64,000 nucleotides of DNA from Actinostola sp. cb2023 (taxonomy: Eukaryota; Cnidaria; Anthozoa; Actiniaria; Actinostolidae): contig JAUJYZ010000842.1 in the NCBI GenBank assembly GCA_033675265.1, forward strand, positions 95,536 through 159,535. Reading direction: 5' to 3'. Numbering within the stretch: position 1 is the first letter of the stretch; the number at the start of each line of letters is the position of its first letter. The notes beneath the pieces were generated by a model. The model saw only the letters and a program-made list of their open reading frames with translations. It ran no database searches and was not told the origin of the DNA. Below are positions 25,801 to 36,362 of this stretch, one piece after another. The position numbers and the translations under genes are program-made.

Positions 25801-28800
25801 TTCGTACACGTGATTGATCGATTGATTGATTGATTGATTGATCGATTGATTGATCGATTGAATGACTGAGTGATTGATTGATTGATCGATTGAGTGATTG
25901 ATTGATTGATCGATTGAGTGATTGATTGATTGATCGATTGAGTGATTGAGTGATTGATCATAGTTTGTGATGCACAATACCAACATATGGTCTCGTTCTT
26001 TTAACAGGAAATTCTGCCAAATTTATTTGCGCATTTTCAAGCACAGGTATTGTGACAGTTGGAAGCACCGTCAAGATTGTTATGAGTTGCTGTCGGTGGT
26101 CGTTACTTTGAAATTGTTTGTTTTTGATGATCACGATGATGGTGTGATACTAATAGTGGTGGTTGGCCGTGGTGAAAGGGGAAGGGGTGTTGGGATAGTA
26201 GATTTTTATGATCACGATGATAGTGTGATATTAATAGTGGTGGCAGTGGTGAAAGAGGAAGAGGTGTTGGGATGGTAGTTGTTTATGATCACAATGCTGG
26301 TGTGATACTAATAGTATTGGCCGTGGTGAAAGAGGAAGAGGTGTTGGAATGGTAGTTGCTTTTGATGATAACGATGATGGTGTGATATTAATAGTGGTGG
26401 CCGTGGTGAAAGAGGAAGAGGTGTTGGAATGGAAGTTGCTTTTGATGATCACGATGATCGTGTGATACTAATAGTGGTGGCCGTGGTGAAAGAGCAAGAG
26501 GTGTTGGAATGGTAGTTGCTTTTGATGATCACGATGATCGTGTGATACTAATAGTGGTGGCCGTGGTGAAAGAGGAAGAGGTGTTGGAATGGAAGTTGCT
26601 TTTGATGATCACGATGATCGTGTGATACTAATAGTGGTGGCCGTGGTGAAAGAGCAAGAGGTGTTGGAATGGAAGTTGCTTTTGATGATCACGATGATCG
26701 TGTGATACTAATAGTGGTGGCCGTGGTGAAAGAGCAAGAGGTGTTGGAATGGAAGTTGCTTTTGATGATCACGATGATCGATCGTGTGATACTAATAGTG
26801 GTGGCCGTGGTGAAAGAGCAAGAGGTGTTGGAATGGAAGTTGCTTTTGATGATCACGATGATCGTGTGATACTAATAGTGGTGGCCGTGGTGAAAGAGCA
26901 AGAGGTGTTGGAATGGAAGTTGCTTTTGATGATCACGATGATCGTGTGATACTAATAGTGGTGGGCGTGGTGAAAGAGGAAGAGGTGTTGGAATGGTAGT
27001 TGCTTTTGATGATCACGATGATCGTGTGATACTAATAGTGGTGGGCGTGGTGAAAGAGGAAGGGGTGTTGGGATGGTTGTTGTTTCTGACGTTGTCTACG
27101 TGCAAAACTGTGATTAGCGATTATTTTTTGAAAAGTTGATATTGATCCTAGTTAAGTCAGTGTTCCATGTTGTTAAGAAAACAGGTAGTCACTCATATTG
27201 CTATTTATTTTCATCGATTGTTAGGGTTTTCACACTGCTATGTATGCATCATCTTGGTTTCTCACACTGTTTGCCTCCGTGTTCCCGCTCAACGCTGCTT
27301 TTAGAGTCATGGATGTTTTTATTTCTGAGGTATGTACAATGCTACGTCAAGAAACAATCCACAGGTATCCAACTTTATTGACTTAAGGTAGATCCCTCGT
27401 AATGGTTTTCAACAAAGAGAGCATAAAAAGAGAGCGAATCTCTAGGTATTGGGTTTGTACAAGAGAGCATAAAAAGAGAGCGAATCTCTAGGTATTGGGT
27501 TGCCATGATGATTCAGGGGCTATTTTGGAAGCCGGATGTATAGCCGACGTGTGCTACTCACCCCACCTCAGTTTGTCGATATCTTTTGCTTTTGCCAAAT
27601 TCATTTTCGCCTGTCGGCAAAACAAAACTGTTTCCAATGACTTGTAAAATCAGAAATATGAAAAAGCGAGAAAGTAGGAAACAGTAACCAATAATAGGAA
27701 AATGAACGACAAGAAAATAGAGAGTTGTCCATCTCTCCTGCAACCGCGAAATATACTTCGTTACCGGGAAGAATGGTGGACAATTCTGTACAAATATTGA
27801 TTACATGCACAAGATGCAAAAACGTACGATTACCATGGACCCACATGGGCGTACACAGCACAGGGGCAGGGGGGCAGTTGTCCCCTATCAAAGCGAAAAA
27901 GATACCAACAATTAAAAGACCTGTACTATTTATTTATTTTTGTTGTCGTTAAATACGTACTACCCCCTCTGTACGGCCCTGACCCATGGACCTATTTGTC
28001 TCTCCGATGTAAATTGTGTCACATTCCGCACATGGTCAAGATTACATTTTTGGCAAGTTTTGCCGCCGCGCCGTCAAATTTGGGGACGAAACTGGTGTCA
28101 AATCTTGCCGCATGGGTGGTGGGTGAGGAAAGATAGCCCAATCTCTTACTTATGTTCTATTGTTTTCAATCAGTAGTTATGTCTTATCTAGAATGACTGT
28201 CCAATTATTATAGGCACCAGTACTAGTGTTGTTTTTCTTGCAGGGTCGCGATGGATTGTTTCGTGTAATTGTAGCTATTTTAATGCTTAGCGAGGAAGAT
28301 TTACTTCAACTCGATATGGAATACATGTTAAAGGTACATACAGTGGAACCTCTATATAACGTCCACCCTCGGGACTTTGCCAAGTGGCCGTTATATAGAG
28401 GTGACCGCTTAATAGAGTAATAATTTACAGAGCTTGACTGACAAAAAAGAATCGGGACCTTGAAAAGTGGCCGCTTAACTGTGTTTTGTTAATGATTTTC
28501 GTCTTTTCATTTGATGTTGTATTTGCAGTACTTTCAAAAGGAAATGCCAGAGAATTACGAAAAAGACTTGGATTCTGTCATGAAGGTAGCGTCGGAGTTC
28601 AAATTCAACTCCAAGAAATTGAAAAGGTTTGTGAAGTGATAGTGTGCATACATGGTTATCATGACGACCACAGGCAGCCCACTCGCCGTAAAACCTATAG
28701 TAGCTCAAGTAGCCTCCTTTGCAGACGTTTTCAACTCACCGTCTGCTAACTCGTGCGAGGTTTTGTGTTCAGCCAATCAGAGAGAGCCTCCTATTTTCTG

Positions 28801-30962
28801 GGAGGTAATTATAAATTCATAAACTAAAAATCCAAGATGTCCAAGACGGTGAATAACAGTGAAGTTGTTTTCGAGCGTTCTTACTCAAATACTTAAATAT
28901 TTCTGACATCAACAGTCATCAAGAAGAAGCAATAAGATCAATCAGTAGTATTACAAAGAAGAGATACGTTTGTGAATCTTCCTACAGGCTTCATTTACAT
29001 GAGCGACCTCACCGAAGCTGCCTGATCACCTAAATCGTAATTGTATAGGTAAAATAAAATTAAAATAAATAACTGTTTATTTAAGTGTCCAATGTAATTT
29101 CACCTTTGATCAATCTCACGAAAGAACAAGTGAGTTTATACTTGAATTCCTTGGGTATAAAGTCTGCTTAGTTGACAAGGAGCGACAAGAGGTTTGTTTT
29201 CAGCCCCGTCTGTTTGTGTATTTGGGCTTCAATGTGTCATTTGATCGGCCGTTGGAAAATAAAGCCGTACATATGGCCGTGAATTCACTTCTAGAATTCT
29301 GTCCTTTTGATATCTTGAAGTTCTACAATTGCTTTCAAAATAAAGATTAATATCTACTTGAGTCCTGTATGTCATTTATTTAGCGATTAGAACGGTTTTC
29401 TGGCGAGGTTTGGGACAAAGAGTAATTCGCTCCCGAGCCGTCAAAAGAAAACAACTGCAACTCGGCCCTCAATATCGCCAATCTCGCGTGGTTTTCGCTC
29501 GAATATCACCCCTTCCTCTCATCGCCTGCTCCTCAAACTTTGGAATATGACAGAAAGAATGTCCACCAACCTCCTGGCCAAGTTATTAATGGGAATATTC
29601 CCATCAAGAGAAGTTCTTTAAACCCATTTTGTAATCGGGATTGAACTGACAAGGATTGCATGAGTGTAAATATAACATGGATTCTGATTGGTTGTTTTCG
29701 CACAATCACATGACGTCACAGAACACAAAACCTCGCACGAGTTAGCAGACGTTGTGTTGAAAGAAAAGCGAATCAACTAAAACGTCTGCAAAGGATCCGG
29801 AGGCTATAGCTCAAGTAGCTCATTATTTCTGTGTTTTTCAGACTAGAGAGAGAATATACCAGAGTAAAACATAAAGAAGCCGAAGATAACGAAGAAATAC
29901 GTCGCTTAAAAACAGAAAGCAGATTACTAATGCAGAGAATAGATGAGCTAGAACAGGTGCGTATGTGTCCATCTCTCTTCGCTATTACTTGAGTAGCAAA
30001 TGTCTGGTTCCCATATTTCGATTTTTTTTTACCAAGAACCTTGATTTCTGACTTTTAAAATTGATTGATAAATGACTCATTCTTATACCCAGACCGTTCT
30101 CAGCTTTCTAACGAAAAATCGAAGGCTCTGGTAAGAGACAAACCGGAAGACCCAGATTCTAGGTCGTCAGATATGCACATGCTCAATATCTTCTAACTTC
30201 CGTTGACAAAATGGCGGACTTCAGCGAAGTTCTCGCCGATGCTCTAACAAAACTTAATATGCATTTCAGTCAAAAAGAAAAAACAGATATCTGACGACCT
30301 AGAATCTGGGTCTTCCGGTTTGACTCTTATCAGAGCCTTCGATTTTTCGTTAGAAAGCTGAGAAGCTAGTATTCTCTAGTATGAGAATGATAAATGGCTT
30401 CATTCAGTTGATGAAGTTGCCTGGCACAGAATTCCTGACACTTTTCTGGTTGTCTGACATTACACACTATAGTGAAAGCTAACACTAAATCCGTGCAACG
30501 TTTTGCACAAAAACAATTGTTGAACTTAGCAATCTAAAATGGGTGGGATCTACCGTAGATATCCGTTAAATAGTTTTAATAGTTCTATTATATTTAATAT
30601 TGTTATGCTTTAGATTTAGTCTTAATGTCAAAAACCTCAGAAAATAAAGTCCATTATTAGTAGAGGTAATCATATGGTTTCGAGTTCAATTTGGAACTAT
30701 ATAATTTGCACTAGTGTGTTGTTGAGCCGTGCAATTTGAGCTCTTTGAAAAACACACGAGTGCAAATTATACCAAATTGAACGAGAAATCGTATAATTAC
30801 CAATTAATAATATTCATGAAAATAATAATAATTTGCACTGCAGTGCAAATTACTTTTCAACTGCACTGCTCTTAGCCAATCAGAATCGAGAATTTTTTTC
30901 ATGAATATTATTATTATTATTATATATTTTTTATGATGATGATGATTATTATGACGACGACG

Positions 30963-30994
<32 letters not shown>

Positions 30995-33900
30995 TACTAA
31001 CTACACAGTAAGTGTTTGTACTCTATCTGTGGCTGGTTATTCACAATGTTTCTCTTTGTTTCTAGGAATGCTCCAATTTAGCAGATAGATTAATTCAGGT
31101 AAAATTGTGCTAGAGTGCATACAATATATCCACATTATAGTACACTAATTAAACAATGGAAAACAAAGGATTTTGTACTATTTAGTACTAATTCCATAAC
31201 GTCTTGCACTAGTAATGAAAGTGCAGTCGACATGCGCAATCTTTATTAGTCACTTTGGAAACGAGTATAGAACTGGGAACGGGTTTTTTAGAATTAATCT
31301 AATTAAGAAATGAACCCCATCGCAAGGAAGAGCATATCAGAATTAGTAAGTTTCAGGAGTTTGATAGGGTTTGGACAAGTAGCAAATGAACTGCAGACAT
31401 TCAAAAACTGCAAAAACTGCAAAGTAATGTATGGTTACAGGGGACGCTTGTCCCCTGTAAACATACATTTATTTCTAGTAAATTTTGAGATGTTTGGAAA
31501 GCTGTTACTCGTTCACTATCTAACTAAGCCTATTGAAACGTTGTAAACTTACTAATTCTGACATGCGCTTTCTTGTGATGGGGCTCATTTCTTAAAGGAG
31601 CACTCTCACAGGTAATGCATTGCGCGCCGTGTTATTGTTTACATACGGGATACTACTTAGATTTGACAAGAACGCACGTGAAAAGTACACGTGAAAAGTT
31701 CGCCTTTCGAATTCCGATACGGATCAGCAATGGCAAGTCCGGAGTTCTCCAGAGAATCTCTTCCTTCTCGTGTGGTAAGTAGAAATCCGCCATTTTCGTA
31801 TCATACGAAAATGGCGCTGAGGAGTTCAAGGCGCGCAATGCATTACCTGTGAGAGTGCTCCTTTAATTAGATGAATTCTACAAATTCGTTCCCAGTCCTT
31901 TACTCATTTCCAAAGTGTATACAAGCATCAAGAGTTCCAGACTTCCGGTGTTATTACAAAGGAAAGGTGAGCACCAATTCTAGACACAGGGAGCCCAAGC
32001 TATGTTTTTGCTCACTTGGTGCTCACTTTTCCTTTGTAATAATCTCACAATGCATTGCGCGCGTACCGGAAGTCTGGAACTCTTGATGCTTGTATTAGTA
32101 TAAATTAGTTACACTACTATAGGTCTGTTGGAGGGTTGTCCAATACACACGACCTGATACGGATGGTGAAAGTTGGTTTACCACGGTATCAGATGGTGAA
32201 GTCATTAGTATGCACAAAACGTACATAACATTAAATGATACTGCCAATTAATATGACATAGACTTTATGGTCATAATGCATATTAATATGACGTCATAGC
32301 CTTTATGCATCTCCCTTTATGGCATCATTGTGAGGAGACTGAGGACTTTACGATAGTTGCCCTTCAAATTTTTTTTAGCGGAGTGATGAGATGCACCGTG
32401 GTACCATCCGTCACCACTCGTATCCGATGGTGATCATCCAGCCGGTCCTGTGGCAAAGATACGATAGTTGCTGTTAATTTTTTTTAGCCGATAATGAGAT
32501 GCACCGTGGTACCATCCGTCACCACTCGTATCCGATGGTGATCATCTAGCCGGTCCTGTGGCAAAGACTTTTAATATATGCGATATATGCCACTGACAGG
32601 GAGACCAAACCATTATCGAAGGTCTTTGCCACAGGGCCGGCTGGATGGTCACCATCGGTACGAGTGGTGACGGATGGTACCACGGTGCATCTCATTATCC
32701 GATGGTGTCCGATGGTGAAATTGGTGGTTTGGTCACCCTGTGGCATATCGCATATATTACAAGACTTTACCACAGGGCCGGCTGGATGGTCACCATCGGT
32801 ACGAGTGGTGACGGATGGTACCACGGTGCATCTCATTATCCGTTGGTGTCCGATGGTGAAATTGGTGGTTTGGTCACCCTGTGGCATATCGCATATATTA
32901 CAAGACTTTGCCACAGGTCCGGCTGGATGGTCACCATCGGTACGAGTGGTGACGGATGGTACCACGGTGCATCTCATTATCCGTTGGTGTCCGATGGTGA
33001 AATTGGTGGTTTGGTCACCCTGTGGCATATCGCATATATTACAAGACTTTGCCACAGGGCCGGCTGGATGGTCACCATCGGTACGAGTGGTGACGGATGG
33101 TACAACGGTGCATCTCATTATCCGATGGTGTCCGATGGTGAAACTGGTGGTTTGGTCACCCTGTGGCATATCGCATATATTACAAGACTTTGCCACAGGG
33201 CCGGCTGGATGGTCACCATCGGTACGAGTGGTGACGGATGGTACCACGGTGCATCTCATTATCCGTTGGTGTCCGATGGTGAAATTGGTGATTTGGTCAC
33301 CCTGTGGCATATCGCATATATTACAAGACTTTGCCACAGGTCCGGCTGGATGGTCACCATCGGTACGAGTGGTGACGGATGGTACCACGGTGCATCTCAT
33401 TATCCGATGGTGTCCGATGGTGAAACTGGTGGTTCTACGGCCTTATGAAGCCTTCAGTCTTGCTATTCGTCGTTTGCAAAGAACCGAACTATTCGTTGTT
33501 TGCAAATAACTTTTAAACAACAACACTACTAACGGCCTTTCGAAGTCTTCAGTCTTGTTATTTCAGTCGCCGATCGTCGTTTGCAAAGAACTAACAACAA
33601 CACTACTAAATATAACGGGAAGCCTTCATTCTTGTTATTTGTCGTTTGCAAAGAACTAACTATTCGTTGTTTGCAAAGAACTATAGCACGTGTAAATGTC
33701 TTACTATGACGTCACAGAGTCAAGTAACGCGGGAGACTAGGTATAACCAGTCTAAAGCACGTGTAAATGTCTTACTATGACTTCACAGGGCCAAGTAACG
33801 CGGGAAACTAGATATGACCAGTCTAAAACACACGTGTAAATGTCTTACTATGACGTCACAGGGTCAAGTAACGCGGGAAACTAGATATAACCAGTCTAAA

Positions 33901-36328
33901 ACACGTGTAAATGTCTTACTATGACGTCACAGGGTCAAGTAACGCGGGAGACTAGGTATAACCAGTCTAAAGCACGTGTAAATGTCTTACTATGACTTCA
34001 CAGGGCCAAGTAACGCGGGAAACTAGATATGACCAGTCTAAAACACGTGTAAATGTCTTACTATGACGTCACAGGGTCAAGTAACGCGGGAAACTAGATA
34101 TAACCAGTCTAAAACACGTGTAAATGTCTTACTATGACGTCACAGGGTCAAGTAACGCGGGCGCAAGAACAAGAAGAAATCTACGCATTAAAAAACACCC
34201 TTGCTGTCACTAAACGTCATGATAAAGATGCTACATTGGCGCTTACAGAAGCTAATAAGAGAATAGAAGAATTATCTATGTTTAAGGTGAGAGAATGCGA
34301 TATGTGACCCATGCAACTACATACAGCTAATTCAGAAAACGTTGTTGGCGATCGACTTCAAGCCTACGCGACTAGACCGAAAGGGAGTATGGGTAGATAT
34401 GATAATTCACTTGCATGCTTTTCGTATTTGGTGACAATGGCAGATGAATCTGTAAATGTATGCCTACGCGTTTTAAAACAAGGAAACAGAAGCAGATATG
34501 ATTCATATTCCGTGAGTAAGAGACGTTCCTTTTTGATAGTGTATTTATAGACTCATTGATTGTTACCCATACTCCCTGTCGGTCTAGTCGCGTAGGCTTG
34601 AAGTCGATCGCCGACAACGTTTTATGAATTAGCTGTATGTTAACGACGTCTCCGTTGCTGGAAGTACAATTCTTGGAATGACGTCATAGTCGCCATAACA
34701 AAACATTCTTCATTAGCTTCACTTGTTGGTTCATCCAATAGGAGACATTTATATCTCGAGGGATTTTCGGTCATGTGGTTACCAACCCAAGTTTGCTTGT
34801 TTTTCCGATATTTATCCAACATGGTGCTTTCGAGAACATGTATACATTTCGTCTGCGCATGCGTTAGAATTCAGATTTGAAAGTGATTTGCCGCCATTTT
34901 CTTTGCAAATTGCACTGCGGTGGGAGATTTAGTGAGCGATCTTCGTCTCTAGAATGATGTTCAAGAAAATATTTGAAAGGAAATCAATAGTCTGCCTACT
35001 TTTGTTTTACTGTAGATAATTTGTTTCCGTATAAGGGTCGTAGATGATAAAATATCAAGGAACAAAATCCGCCAAAACAAGGAGTTATCCTAAAACCAGC
35101 TACATTGTCCTTTGGGTTTATTCTCATCGAAGATGATTTCAAGAGTTACTTCACAGTGAACGTTAGTACTGACACATTGAAGGTCACATTGTGTGAATTT
35201 GAGTTCTCTACATTCAAGTATTCTCAAAGTATTTTGCTCGGTTCAGTTGGGTATTTATCATTTTTGCACGTGTTTTCCTAACATTCCTACCTAAAGTACA
35301 ATACTTATTAACTAGCCCCCCAGCCGAAAATAGCACAAATTGACTTCTTCTAAGCTTATTCTTTGCATTCGAGAACTTATTTTAAGCTGAAAAATTGTCC
35401 CTCGATGTGAGATCGTATTATTTTGGTACTATGGTATCAGTACACTCTATTTGTTATGATTTTGACTGATTTTCATCGCTGGTGTATACCATATTACAAA
35501 CACTCTATGTGTTGAAGTTTATTGTAAAGGATAGCTTAATTCTTCATTTTTATGGACTTCTTAGAATCAGTTGTAAACCGTTTGATATAAGTTTGATTCA
35601 CATTGAGTTTTTATTCAGCATTGTGTTTGCGAATCGTTTATCTGAATTGGTGACGTGTCAAACTAAATTATAAGAAAACCTCTCTTAGTAGCTCACCCCC
35701 CAGCAATTTTCTTCCGTGATTTATTGCTTCACTCATGCTAGTTTCGTAAGGTCTTGTTTGTTGGAGTTGAAAAATTGTCCCTCTTGCTTTGCGGTGGATT
35801 TGAAGTGTCCAAGTATCACTCATTCACCCGACTTCTCCGTAGAAATGTTGCCTTGTTTTGGCGGATTTTGTTCCATTATACGGAAAAAAACATCCACAGC
35901 ACCACAAAAGTAGGCGGACTATTGATTTCCTTTCAATGATTTTCTAAAACTTCATTCTAGAGACGTAGATCGCTCACTAAATCTTCCACAGCAGTGCACT
36001 TGGCAAAACAATAGCGATACTTCATGTTTACAAACATTAACATTGTGATGTAAATTGCCAACCATTTCCACAAAGACTTCTCACACGTTTTGTTTCAACA
36101 GCCAATCGATCTCTGGTTGGCACATCGTCGGCACATGAATGACAAAAGCTGAAGTATCGATTATGCAAATAGGTACTTTGAAATCTGAATCCAAACGCAT
36201 GCGCAGACAAAATGTACACATGCTGCTTTCGAGTGTTAAAAAACGTTGATACTACGAATGATGTTTTTGACAGCATCGCAGTAAGTATCAAGCTTTTAGG
36301 TCAACGACAATAAGAGATAATCCGGCCA

Positions 36329-36362
<34 letters not shown>

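Noticed and set aside
26231..26949. Val/Ile-rich frames in the 80-bp repeat
   Set aside because: Short, shifting frame every unit; intronic satellite.
32546..33509. Open frames of 267-284 codons on both strands with 47-residue repeats
   Set aside because: The 141-bp unit is a multiple of three; both strands are open, so there is no coding preference.
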